This document shows, one piece after another, positions 43,522 to 52,004 of a stretch of 54,668 nt of DNA. The first letter of the stretch is position 1. Each line of letters opens with the position of its first letter. The position numbers were made by a program, and so were the translations under genes. The notes under the pieces are model-generated. The model did not search any database. It saw only the letters and a program-made list of their open reading frames with translations, and was not told where the DNA came from. Source of the DNA: Burkholderia sp. SRS-W-2-2016 (lineage in GTDB: Bacteria; Pseudomonadota; Gammaproteobacteria; Burkholderiales; Burkholderiaceae); contig NZ_MSDV01000029.1 of the NCBI RefSeq assembly GCF_001931485.1, positions 1-54,668 on the forward strand. Direction: 5' to 3'.

Positions 43522-45069
43522 ATGGAACCCCGCATGTCCCGTTTTACGTCGTTCTTTACCGACGCCTCGCGCGAGCGCCAGTTTATCGTCGCGGGCGCGT
43601 TGTCGGCGCTGCTGTTCGGTGCGATGGCGGCCGCGTTCTTCATCACGCGGCCGAGCTATCAGGTCCTGTTCCGCGATCTGAAGCCGCAGGACGCGTCCGC
43701 GGTCGTCGCGGAACTGGATAAACAGAAGGTCCCCTACCGCATCGACGGCAAGACCTCGGCGATTCTGGTACCCGAGAACGACACCAGAGCGCTGCGCCTG
43801 AAGTTGATGAGCAGCGATCTGCGCCTGCAGGGAGCGGTCGGCTTCGAGCTGTTCAACAACTCGGATCTCGGCCTCACCGAGTTCGCGCAGAAGGTGAACT
43901 ATCAGCGTGCACTGCAGGGCGAACTTGCGCGCACGATCATGACGCTGGACGAAATCGACCTCGCACGGGTGCATCTGACGTTGCCGGAATCGTCGCTGTT
44001 CCGTCGCGATAGCGCGCGCCCGAAGGCCTCGGTGGCGCTGTTCATGCGCGACGCTCAGGCGCTTGCGCCGGAAACCGTGCGCGGCATCCAGCGACTGGTG
44101 GCCGCCGCGGTGCCGGATCTGTCGGCCAACGACGTCACCGTGCTCGACCAGCGCGGCGATCTCGCGGGCACGAAAGGCAGCGAAACCGCCGAGACCGACG
44201 ACCCGCACTTCGCGCTGAAACAGGCCATCGAGCAGCGCTACGAACGGAAAATCCTCGCGCAGATCGCACCGATCATCGGCGCCGGGCATGTGAGCGCCAG
44301 CGTCGACGCCACGCTCGACTTCGCGCAAACGCGCACGACCCGCGAGTCGGGCGTATCGCGGCCAATCGCCGGTCCGGAGAGCGCCGCCGGTACCGCGTCG
44401 CCGTTGCCGTCTTCGAAAGGCTCGCACGCGCTGCCACCGGCGGGACTGCCGCCGCTGCCCTCGCAACCTTCCACGGAAGGCACGAAAACCGATCGCAGTC
44501 TGGAGCAGATCGTGTCGCAGCCGGGATCGATCCGGCGGCTGTCGGTCGGCATCGTGCTCGATCACGCGCTACCCCAGGACGACATGGCACGCATCAATGC
44601 GATGGTCGGCGCGTCGATCGGCCTCGATGCGGCGCGCGGCGATGTGCTGTCTATTTATGTGCGGCATTCAGGCGGCGCAGCGGCGAGCACGGCCGATGCT
44701 ACGCCCGCGAACGCTGGCCTCGCCGCCCCGGTGCCGGCGGACCCTACGGTCGACGCAACGACCGGAGCTATCCACGCTCCGACGCCGGCGGCATCGCGCT
44801 CCGCCGGCCCCGCTACGCTCGAAGATCAGATAGCGCGGGCGCAACGTGCGATACGGCACATAGCGCAGTGGTCGTCCGGCAATCCGCTGATTGCTTCGTT
44901 GGGGACGCTGCTGCTCCTCGTCGCGGCCGGCGGCCTGATCGCGGTACGGATGCGCCGCGCTTCCCGTCGCCTGCCGTCACGCGTATTGAGCCTGCGGCAG
45001 CGCGAAGCCTACGTGGCTCGCTTGCGCGCATTGCTGGCCAAAGAAGGAGAGCCTCATGGGCGCGCTTGA
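43522..45069 (+). CDS. fliF: MS-ring protein FliF
   Basis: 515 residues. An N-terminal membrane helix (FIVAGALSALLFGAMAAAFF) is followed by ring-building motif regions with the conserved YQVLFRDLKPQDASAVVAEL and GFELFNNSDLGLTEFAQKVN. A Pro/Ser/Ala-rich loop (about 275-330) precedes RSLEQIVSQPGSIRRLSVGI, and a second membrane helix lies near 455-475. The C-terminal tail after it is short and basic (SRVLSLRQREAYVARL) and does not show the acidic FliG-binding segment I expect. An alternative ATG at 43534 is possible. It overlaps the next gene by 14 bases. Confidence 0.9.
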   Translation: MEPRMSRFTSFFTDASRERQFIVAGALSALLFGAMAAAFFITRPSYQVLFRDLKPQDASAVVAELDKQKVPYRIDGKTSAILVPENDTRALRLKLMSSDLRLQGAVGFELFNNSDLGLTEFAQKVNYQRALQGELARTIMTLDEIDLARVHLTLPESSLFRRDSARPKASVALFMRDAQALAPETVRGIQRLVAAAVPDLSANDVTVLDQRGDLAGTKGSETAETDDPHFALKQAIEQRYERKILAQIAPIIGAGHVSASVDATLDFAQTRTTRESGVSRPIAGPESAAGTASPLPSSKGSHALPPAGLPPLPSQPSTEGTKTDRSLEQIVSQPGSIRRLSVGIVLDHALPQDDMARINAMVGASIGLDAARGDVLSIYVRHSGGAAASTADATPANAGLAAPVPADPTVDATTGAIHAPTPAASRSAGPATLEDQIARAQRAIRHIAQWSSGNPLIASLGTLLLLVAAGGLIAVRMRRASRRLPSRVLSLRQREAYVARLRALLAKEGEPHGRA

Positions 45070-45610
45070 GCACGCTGCTTCGCGCGAGCGCCGTCTGCGC
45101 CGGGCGGTTGCCGATCTGAGCGAACTTGCGATCGAGGATATCGAAGCGATCTGGAACGAACTCTCGCCGGACGAACGCGCACAACTGCGGCCGCTGCTCG
45201 CCGACGCCTCACGCATCACGTCGGGCAACTTCGCGGGGGCCGGCATGCCGGACACGGTAGCCGCCGCCGAAGCGGCCGGCCACGACGACAACAGCGCCGC
45301 GCATGCACAACATATCGCGCGTCTCGGCGAAACGTTACCGAATGAGCTTCTGTCGCGGCTCGCGTTCTGCGTCGACGCATCGACGCGCGATGCCGTCCTC
45401 GCGGCGCTGCCGCCGGAGCGCCGTGCATTGCTCGTGCCTCGCGGTCATGTCTATGAGATCACCGAGCGTGCGCGCGCAGCGCTACTTGCTGCCGGGCTCG
45501 CGGCGAGCGCCCGGTCATCCGAAAGCTGCGAACCGGCTGGCGACGCACTTCCGGTTCGACCGCCGCGGCTTCGCCAGAAAATTCGCCGCTGGCTCGGACG
45601 GTCCGCATGA
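45056..45610 (+). CDS. Short hypothetical protein in the fliG position
   Basis: 184 residues, Ala/Arg-rich, starting inside the end of fliF and ending by overlap with fliH, where fliG stands in flagellar operons. FliG is usually about 330 residues, with an EHPQ motif and a C-terminal torque helix with conserved charges; neither is visible. It has helices such as LSELAIEDIEAIWNELSPDE and LPNELLSRLAFCVDASTRDA that might be distant armadillo-like repeats of FliG, but I cannot recognise the domain. It may be a reduced or unrelated C-ring adaptor. If no true FliG exists elsewhere, this machine would lack a torque-generating rotor. Confidence 0.6.
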   Translation: MGALEHAASRERRLRRAVADLSELAIEDIEAIWNELSPDERAQLRPLLADASRITSGNFAGAGMPDTVAAAEAAGHDDNSAAHAQHIARLGETLPNELLSRLAFCVDASTRDAVLAALPPERRALLVPRGHVYEITERARAALLAAGLAASARSSESCEPAGDALPVRPPRLRQKIRRWLGRSA

Positions 45611-46320
45611 GCCGGCTTTTCAAGGCGGAACAGATCACGCTGGGCAGCGAACGCAAATCGATTGGCATGACGAATCTTGCTTCACCTGATTCCGAATCCA
45701 ACGTGAGCGAGATTGCATGCGTACCGGCCCGGCCCGACAACGGCGCACAACTCGCCGAATTGAAGCGCCAGCTTCCCGAACTCGCGCACAGCCACGCCGA
45801 GCAAACGCGTGCTTTCGAAGAACTGGAGCGCGCCGCCTACCAGCGCGGTGTCGATAAAGGAATCGAAACCGGCATCGCACGCGCCGAATACGGTCACGCG
45901 CAGCAGCTCGACGCGCTCGCCGCCGGCATCGATTCGGCGCTGGCTGTGTTCGGCGAGCGTCTGCTAGGTATCGAAGCAATCGCGCTCGATGTCGCCCAGG
46001 CAGCGCTGCGGAAAACGCTCGGTGATTCCGACCGGTATGCGGCGCTCGTCGTGCAAACCGCCCGCCATCACGTCGCGCAAATCGCCGCCGGCTCGCTGAT
46101 CGGGATGCGCGTGTCCGCCGAAGATTTCCCCACGTCTGCCGAATTGAGCGAAGCGTTCGCCGCCATCACTCGCAACACGAAGTTAGCGGTTGAAGTCGAC
46201 CCACAATTGACAGCCGGCTCCTGCGTGATCGATCTGACGCTTGGGCGCCTCGATGTGAGCCTGCCGCGGCAACTGGCGCAGATCGATCACACGCTCGACG
46301 GACTGCGCGCGGATGACTGA
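45607..46320 (+). CDS. fliH: Export ATPase regulator FliH
   Basis: 237 residues with the FliH/SctL layout. A variable N terminus precedes a helical part with Gly-spaced, Gln/Ala/Glu-rich text (YQRGVDKGIETGIARAEYGH). The C-terminal domain (GIDSALAVFGERLLGIEAIA to PQLTAGSCVIDLTLGRLDVS) binds the ATPase and its stator role couples FliI to the C ring. It overlaps the gene before by ATGA and fliI by eight bases. Family assignment rests on position and pattern. Confidence 0.8.
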   Translation: MSRLFKAEQITLGSERKSIGMTNLASPDSESNVSEIACVPARPDNGAQLAELKRQLPELAHSHAEQTRAFEELERAAYQRGVDKGIETGIARAEYGHAQQLDALAAGIDSALAVFGERLLGIEAIALDVAQAALRKTLGDSDRYAALVVQTARHHVAQIAAGSLIGMRVSAEDFPTSAELSEAFAAITRNTKLAVEVDPQLTAGSCVIDLTLGRLDVSLPRQLAQIDHTLDGLRADD

Positions 46321-47641
46321 CACGGCTCCGCTCCACCGCTACGTCGCGGCAATGCGCCAACTCGATCCGGTTACGCGCATCGGCGCGGTCACACGCGTCA
46401 TGCCGACCTACGTCGAAGCGGACGGCCCGGGTGTGCCGTTGGGCTCGCTCTGCACGCTCGGTACATCCGCTGCGCAGCCGTGTCATGCCGAAGTGGTCAA
46501 GGTCGAAGTCGGCAAGGTCACGCTCGCGCCTTACACGTCGAGCGCCGCGATCTGCATCGGCGACCCGGTGCGCGCAACGCGTGTGGGCGCAACCATACCG
46601 GTGGGTCCCGCGTGGCTCGGCCGCGTCATCGATCCGCTGGGCCGCCCGCTCGACGGCGGCCCGCCGATTCCGGCCGGTGAGACGTGCTGGCCGCTAGCGG
46701 GCGTCGCTACGCCGCCTCTCGACCGCCTGTCGCCCGTGGAGCCGCTGGAAACCGGCATCCGCGCACTCGACGCTCTGCTGACGCTCGGTGTCGGCCAGCG
46801 TGTGGGGATTTTCGCGGGCAGCGGCGTCGGCAAAACGACCCTGCTCGCCAGCCTTGCGCGGCATGTGCAGGCCGATGTCTGCGTGCTCTGCCTCGTCGGC
46901 GAGCGCGGCCGCGAAGCGGAGGAATTCTGGCAACGCTCGCTCTCCGACTCGGCCCGCGCACGCTCGACGATGGTCGTCGCGACGTCCGATCAGCCCGCTG
47001 TGATGCGCGCGCGCAGTGTTCTGGTGGCGCTGTCGCTAGCCGAATATTTCCGCGCACAGGGCGCGCACGTGCTGCTGCTGCTCGATTCGGTGACCCGTTA
47101 TGCGCTCGCGTTGCGCGAGATCGGCCTTGCCGCCGGCGAACCGCCGACCGTGCGCGCGTACACGCCGGGCGTCTTTGCCGCGCTGCCGAAAATTGTCGAG
47201 CGATGCGGCGCGCTCAGAGACAGCGGTGCGATTACCGCGCTGATGACCGTGCTGACGGAAACCGACGACATCGACGACCCGATGGCCGAAACGATGCGCG
47301 CGTTGCTCGACGGCCATATCGTGCTGACGCGGGAACTCGCGGAGCAGGGCCACTACCCCGCCATTCAGGTGCCGCGCAGCATCAGCCGTGTGATGCAGTA
47401 CGTCGCGCAGCCCGACGAACGGCGGCTGGCAGCCGAAGCGGTATCGCAACTGGCGGCCTACGAGTCATCGCGCACGCTCGTGGAGGCCGGACTGTACGCG
47501 CCCGGCAGCAATCCCCCGCTCGACCGCGCGCTGCGCAACCGCACCGCGTTGGTCGATTTCCTGCGTCAGGCTCCGGACACACCGATGCCGCGCGCGGCGA
47601 CGCTCAGTGTGCTGGCCGCATTGCTCGATACATCGCGATGA
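46313..47641 (+). CDS. fliI: Type III export ATPase FliI
   Basis: 442-residue F1-like ATPase of the export apparatus. The Walker A motif is FAGSGVGKTTLLAS (about 166-179), Walker B is in AHVLLLLDSVTRYA (about 254-263), and the RSISRVM region near 360 is typical. It hydrolyses ATP to unload cargo from chaperones at the export gate. Close relatives are both FliI and SctN, but the hook-basal-body context makes FliI the better name. It overlaps fliH. Confidence 0.94.
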   Translation: MTDTAPLHRYVAAMRQLDPVTRIGAVTRVMPTYVEADGPGVPLGSLCTLGTSAAQPCHAEVVKVEVGKVTLAPYTSSAAICIGDPVRATRVGATIPVGPAWLGRVIDPLGRPLDGGPPIPAGETCWPLAGVATPPLDRLSPVEPLETGIRALDALLTLGVGQRVGIFAGSGVGKTTLLASLARHVQADVCVLCLVGERGREAEEFWQRSLSDSARARSTMVVATSDQPAVMRARSVLVALSLAEYFRAQGAHVLLLLDSVTRYALALREIGLAAGEPPTVRAYTPGVFAALPKIVERCGALRDSGAITALMTVLTETDDIDDPMAETMRALLDGHIVLTRELAEQGHYPAIQVPRSISRVMQYVAQPDERRLAAEAVSQLAAYESSRTLVEAGLYAPGSNPPLDRALRNRTALVDFLRQAPDTPMPRAATLSVLAALLDTSR

Positions 47642-47651
47642 GGAGTGACAG

Positions 47652-48104
47652 GTGAAGAAACGTCAGCAGTTCGAAACGGCGCGCGCGATCGCGGCCTTGC
47701 GTCAATTGCAGCTGGAACGGGCACGGATGGACACGCTGCGCGTCGCTCAAGCCTATGACTCCAGCGTCGCCCACGAGCAGTCGTTGCAGTCGAATCTCGA
47801 CGCGCATCTCGATGGATGGCGCGATGCGATGCAGGCGTCGGGTGGACTGTCGCCGTCGCTCGCGGCGAACTGGAGCGGCGCGGCGGGCTCCATTCGCGCA
47901 GCCTGCGTTGACGCACGGCAATGCACCCAGAACGCCGCCGATCAACTGGAACAGCAACGCGCCGCCATGGCGCGTCACGAACAGCAGGCGGAACATGCCC
48001 GCAACGCGGTTGGACGCGCGAAGCGGCAGTTCGAACGCCACTGTGATGAACAGCGCGCGAGCCGGATCGAGGACATGTATCTGTCGCAGGAGAACCGCGC
48101 GTGA
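47652..48104 (+). CDS. fliJ: Export protein FliJ
   Basis: 150-residue helical, coiled-coil protein starting with GTG after GGAG, typical of FliJ (basic and Gln/Arg/Ala-rich, for example QFETARAIAALRQLQLERAR). FliJ sits in the central pore of the FliI hexamer and activates export. Sequence conservation of FliJ is low, so position between fliI and fliK is a main reason for the call. Its stop overlaps the next gene (GTGA). Confidence 0.75.
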   Translation: MKKRQQFETARAIAALRQLQLERARMDTLRVAQAYDSSVAHEQSLQSNLDAHLDGWRDAMQASGGLSPSLAANWSGAAGSIRAACVDARQCTQNAADQLEQQRAAMARHEQQAEHARNAVGRAKRQFERHCDEQRASRIEDMYLSQENRA

Positions 48105-48853
48105 AGCTCGATCTATCCGCGGCATCGCGCGACGCGATGACGTCGCCGGTCGGTTCAGCATCAAGACCTGACGCCAGGTCCGGCTCGTTCGATCAGATGC
48201 TGCGCGTAATGGAACAGGACATATGGGGTGGCGCGAAAGCCGGTGCGATGACCGGCGACCCATTACCGGACCAGGCTGGACGTTCGATACGGGAACGCGC
48301 TGGAAGCGCGCCGGCGTTCGAACCCGGTTCCAGCGTCCACGCTGCTTTGAACACTGCGGCACGCGAACTGAGTAATCGCACATCGACGCCTTTTTCCTCG
48401 ACGGCGGAGGCGGCGCCGCGCTCACCCAATTCGCCGCTCGCGCATCCGGACAGCGATCGTCCGTTCGACGCTCGCGGGGCGGCTCCGTTATCCGTGACCG
48501 TTGCGTCGCTCGGTTCCCCGGCGGTGCGCATTCCCGATGCGTCACCTGTAGATCGCTTCGTGCCGGCTCCTGTATCCGCTGTATTGCACGCCACGATGCC
48601 CGGCTCCAGGGCTGGCGCACCAACCAGCGACGCTTCCCACCAAACCCCGCCCTATCGCCTGACCGTGATGACCGGCGAGGCCGGCATGTCGATCGCGCTT
48701 CGCATCAACGCGACCACCGACGACGAGCTGGAAGCGCTCAGCCGGCGCGCGCTAGACGAACTGGCCCCCGGCACGACGCGCGCGGCACGGCTCATCGTCA
48801 ACGGCGTCGAACAGATTCCGACTCATTTGCAAGGCACCGCTCATGGCCACTAA
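48101..48853 (+). CDS. fliK: FliK-like hook-length control protein
   Basis: 250 residues, starting with GTG in overlap with fliJ. The N-terminal two thirds is low-complexity, Ala/Pro/Ser-rich and probably disordered, as in ruler domains of FliK. The C-terminal part (YRLTVMTGEAGMSIALRINA to LAPGTTRAARLIVNGVEQI) has the strand-helix layout of type III substrate-specificity switch domains. It overlaps flgD by 11 bases. The call relies on gene order and architecture. FliK would sense hook length and act on FlhB. Confidence 0.6.
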   Translation: MKLDLSAASRDAMTSPVGSASRPDARSGSFDQMLRVMEQDIWGGAKAGAMTGDPLPDQAGRSIRERAGSAPAFEPGSSVHAALNTAARELSNRTSTPFSSTAEAAPRSPNSPLAHPDSDRPFDARGAAPLSVTVASLGSPAVRIPDASPVDRFVPAPVSAVLHATMPGSRAGAPTSDASHQTPPYRLTVMTGEAGMSIALRINATTDDELEALSRRALDELAPGTTRAARLIVNGVEQIPTHLQGTAHGH

Positions 48854-49250
48854 CCCGATCAGCTCGACAAGCGACGTCAACAACCGGATCGATTCGATCG
48901 GTCTCGACATGCAGTCGCTGCTGCAGATCATTCTCACGCAGCTGACTTATCAGGATCCGCTCAAACCGGTCGACAACTTCGAGTTCGTCTCGCAGCTCGC
49001 GCAGTTCACCTCGCTGGAGCAGTCGCGCCAGATGACCGACAAGATCGACAACCTGTTGTCGGTGCAATCGGCCACGCAGACGCTGGGTTTGCTGGGCCGC
49101 AACGTCGACGTGCAAACCGATACCTCATTGCTCAGCGGCATCGTCAAAAGCGTGTCGTTCAAAGATGCGCAACCGCAGTTGACCATCGAAACCGAGAGCG
49201 GGCAGTTCCTCACGAACGCGAATATCTCGCAGATCGTTTCGGTTCGCTAA
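48843..49250 (+). CDS. flgD: Short hook-capping protein FlgD
   Basis: 135 residues, clearly FlgD at the N terminus (LQIILTQLTYQDPLKPVDNF, then EFVSQLAQFTSLEQSRQM). The usual FlgD of about 220 residues continues with Ig-like and fibronectin-like cap domains. Here only a reduced strand-rich tail remains (GRNVDVQTDTSLLSGIVKSV). Short FlgD proteins exist in some lineages, so this may be functional. It lies 27 bases before flgE. Confidence 0.88.
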   Translation: MATNPISSTSDVNNRIDSIGLDMQSLLQIILTQLTYQDPLKPVDNFEFVSQLAQFTSLEQSRQMTDKIDNLLSVQSATQTLGLLGRNVDVQTDTSLLSGIVKSVSFKDAQPQLTIETESGQFLTNANISQIVSVR

Positions 49251-49277
49251 CCGATTGCTCTTCTACGGAGAATTTCT

Positions 49278-50471
49278 ATGCTGGAAAGCATCTATATCGG
49301 CATGAGCGGCCTGACGGCATACGCGAAAGGTTTGCAGACCATCAGCAACAACGTCGCGAACCTGAACACCGCGGGTTTCAAGACCTCCACGCCACACTTC
49401 GCCGATCTGTACTACGGCGAGCAGTTCGCGCGCAGCGCACCGGGCAACCCGAACACGATGCAGTTCGGCAGCGGCGTCGAATATGGGTATTCGTCGCTCA
49501 ATTTCGCGCAGGGCGATCTGCGCGGCAGCGACGGTCAGCTCGATCTGGCGATTCAGGGCAACGGCTTCCTGACCCTGCTCGACGGCGATACTCCACGCTA
49601 TGCGCGCACGGGGCAGTTCTCGGTCGGCAACGACGGCTTCATCGAAGACAAGTCGACCGGGTTGAAACTTGCCGCGCTGACCGCGTCAGGCAAGCTCGGC
49701 CCGATCTCGCTTGCCGGCAAGCAGATCAACCCACCGCAGGCGACGACGGTGATCCAGTTCTCCGACAACCTGTCGTCGGGCTCGACCAACTTCTCGATAC
49801 CGAACGTCGACGTGTATGACGCGAACGGCGGCAAGCATACGCTCACAATCGCTTTCGAGCCTGACTCGAGCATCGTTCCGGGGCGCTGGCAGGTCACCGT
49901 CACCGACGAAAACAGTGTGCCGATCCAGCAGGGCACGCTGCAGTTCAACGGCGGCATTCCCGAGCCGGGACGCGACCAGATCGATTTCACGCTGACCTCG
50001 GCCGACGCACCGCCGCTCACCGTCACGCTCGATTTCTCGACCGGGGTCACCAACTTCTCCGCGGGCAGCGTGTCGAGCTTGCGCGTGTCGAGCGCGGACG
50101 GCTATGCGACCGGCACGCTGTCGTCGATGAACATCGACGTCGACGGGCAACTAGTTCTGCAGTATTCGAACGGACAGACCGACACGCTCGGCGCCATCGC
50201 CCTCGCCAGCTTTTCGAATCCGCAACAGCTGGTGCAGCAGGGCAACGGGCTGTTCGACGCGTCGCACGCAATGCCGCCGCAGTATCGCGCCAGCAACGGC
50301 GCGGGCGTCGGCACGTTGCTCGCCGGCGCGACCGAGGCGTCCAACGTCGATCTGTCGACGGAATTCGGTCAGTTGATCCTGGTCCAGCGCGGCTTCCAGG
50401 CTTCCTCGCAGGTGATCAGTACGGCCAACGAAATGATCATGCAGCTGTTCCAGATGCGAGGCCAGGGATGA
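49278..50471 (+). CDS. flgE: Hook protein FlgE
   Basis: 397 residues with GGAG before the ATG. N-terminal SGLTAYAKGLQTISNNVANL with NTAGFKTST, central GQLDLAIQGNGFLTLLDGDT and C-terminal EFGQLILVQRGFQASSQVIS identify FlgE. It would be secreted to form the hook, the last external structure for which genes are visible here. Length is normal. Its stop overlaps the fliM-like gene. Confidence 0.94.
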   Translation: MLESIYIGMSGLTAYAKGLQTISNNVANLNTAGFKTSTPHFADLYYGEQFARSAPGNPNTMQFGSGVEYGYSSLNFAQGDLRGSDGQLDLAIQGNGFLTLLDGDTPRYARTGQFSVGNDGFIEDKSTGLKLAALTASGKLGPISLAGKQINPPQATTVIQFSDNLSSGSTNFSIPNVDVYDANGGKHTLTIAFEPDSSIVPGRWQVTVTDENSVPIQQGTLQFNGGIPEPGRDQIDFTLTSADAPPLTVTLDFSTGVTNFSAGSVSSLRVSSADGYATGTLSSMNIDVDGQLVLQYSNGQTDTLGAIALASFSNPQQLVQQGNGLFDASHAMPPQYRASNGAGVGTLLAGATEASNVDLSTEFGQLILVQRGFQASSQVISTANEMIMQLFQMRGQG

Positions 50472-51310
50472 GCGTCGTGCCGATCCGCTGGCGGCCACTC
50501 GGAACGCACGATCTGGAGGCAGGCGCGGCGTTGCTCACGCGGGCGATCGCCGCGTGGCAGCAGACGTGGCTAGTTACGCCACGAATCCGCGCGAAAGCAG
50601 TTGCCCTGCTCACCTCGCGCGATGAGTTCACGTGGCCCGATACGTACTCGTCGTGGCCGATCGGCGATGACGTGCGGGTCATCGCGGAGCCGTCCCAGCT
50701 AGCCATTCTGGTCAATCAGGCGCTCGATCTGCCGGAGCTGTTCGCCCTTCGCGACGAGTCGCGGCCGGCGCTGCTGAAGGACGTCGAAGCGCAACTCGTC
50801 GGCGAACTGCTCGACGCGCTACACGCCGCGTTCGCACCAATCGTACCCGTCGCGCGGCAAGCCGCCGGGCAAGCACGCATCGCTGCCGACGCCGCACCTC
50901 TGCATCTTCCGTATGGCGGCGCCAGCTTCGAACTGGTCGACGCCAGCGGCGAAGCCGTACTGACCGTGGTGTGTGGCGCGCAAACGCTATGGACCTGCGT
51001 TGCGCCAGAGCAGCCGCATGCCGGCCAATCCGACATCCGGGCTCCGGCGCCCCGCAGCGCGGCCATCGAAGACAGCCGCGTTGCGGTCTGCGCAATGCTC
51101 GGCCAGTGCGAACTGAGTGTTCCACAACTGGCCACGCTCGCAGTCGGCGATGTAATCGCACTCGACCACGCGCTCACGGACCCCCTTGCACTGATGCTGA
51201 TACAGCCCGATCACGGATGCGGCACGCCCATTGCCGCCGGCACACCCGGACAGCGGGCCGGCAGATTTTCCATTCAACTTACCTCGATAGGCCGGCCGGA
51301 TACGCCATGA
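50468..51310 (+). CDS. fliM: FliM/SctQ-like C-ring protein with SpoA domain
   Basis: 280 residues. The C-terminal part (about 200-280; SRVAVCAMLGQCELSVPQLA, then LAVGDVIALDHALTDPLALM) is a SpoA/FliN-like domain of C-ring proteins. The N terminus (VVPIRWRPLGTHDLEAGAAL) does not show the short CheY-binding motif that canonical FliM carries. It is thus closer in layout to SctQ of injectisomes or to a FliM stripped of its signalling segment. It overlaps flgE and fliN by ATGA. Confidence 0.65.
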   Translation: MSVVPIRWRPLGTHDLEAGAALLTRAIAAWQQTWLVTPRIRAKAVALLTSRDEFTWPDTYSSWPIGDDVRVIAEPSQLAILVNQALDLPELFALRDESRPALLKDVEAQLVGELLDALHAAFAPIVPVARQAAGQARIAADAAPLHLPYGGASFELVDASGEAVLTVVCGAQTLWTCVAPEQPHAGQSDIRAPAPRSAAIEDSRVAVCAMLGQCELSVPQLATLAVGDVIALDHALTDPLALMLIQPDHGCGTPIAAGTPGQRAGRFSIQLTSIGRPDTP

Positions 51311-51636
51311 CCCTCAGTACTTCACCCACCCGACCGCTCGTGATGCGCGTCGACCTTCCCGATCAACAACCGGCCCTCGTCGAAGCCGACGAAATTCGCC
51401 CGCAACTGTCGCTGCTCGAAGACGTCAAGGTGACCGTGGACATCCGGCTCGGCTGCGCCGACATGTCGGTCAAGGAATTGATGGCGTTGCAGGCGGGCGC
51501 GGTCGTCGAACTCGATCGGTACCTCGGCGACACCGTTGAAGTACTGCTGAACAATAAGACCATCGCGCGTGCGGAGATCGTCGCGCTCGGCGAACAGTTC
51601 GGCATCCGTATCACCGAGATTTCGGCGACCCCATGA
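51307..51636 (+). CDS. fliN: C-ring protein FliN
   Basis: 109 residues. The SpoA domain occupies the C-terminal ~75 residues with VKVTVDIRLGCADMSVKELM, ALQAGAVVELDRYLGDTVEV and ARAEIVALGEQFGIRITEI, a good FliN match. The start is the ATG overlapping the fliM-like stop (ATGA); the frame is open upstream but inside that gene. It overlaps fliO by ATGA. FliN binds FliH-FliI at the C ring. Confidence 0.92.
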   Translation: MTLSTSPTRPLVMRVDLPDQQPALVEADEIRPQLSLLEDVKVTVDIRLGCADMSVKELMALQAGAVVELDRYLGDTVEVLLNNKTIARAEIVALGEQFGIRITEISATP

Positions 51637-52004
51637 CAGCGCCTGTTTCAGCCTCCTGGCTTCAGGGCGCGAGCGATGCCACTGTGCAACCGAGCGCTTT
51701 GTCGACCGCGGGCATCGCACTCGCGGGGGTGGACCTCATGCGCGTCGGCATTGCGCTGGTGCTCTGCCTGGCGCTCGGTGTCGCGGCGATTCTCGTGATA
51801 CGGCGCAGCCAGCGCATTGGCGGAAAGCTGTCGATGCCGGGCGACCGGCAACGCATCGCCGTCGCCGCAACGCTGCGTCTTGGCTCGCGCGCAACGCTGC
51901 ATCTGATCGAATACGACTCGCGGGTCGTGCTGCTCGCCTCGGACGCGAGCGGGATCAAACTGCTGGACGCACGCGATCAGCCGGCCGGAGCACCTGAAGC
52001 ATGA
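51633..52004 (+). CDS. fliO: Export apparatus protein FliO
   Basis: 123 residues with one membrane helix near 35-55 (VGIALVLCLALGVAAILVI), followed by a basic linker and an SH3-like tail (RIAVAATLRLGSRATLHLIE). FliO helps assemble the FliP ring. It overlaps fliN and fliP. FliO is poorly conserved, so the name rests on topology and gene order. Confidence 0.82.
   Translation: MTAPVSASWLQGASDATVQPSALSTAGIALAGVDLMRVGIALVLCLALGVAAILVIRRSQRIGGKLSMPGDRQRIAVAATLRLGSRATLHLIEYDSRVVLLASDASGIKLLDARDQPAGAPEA

Noticed and set aside
43285..44565. 426-codon minus-strand frame across fliE and fliF
   Set aside because: Antisense shadow of the GC-rich fliF gene.
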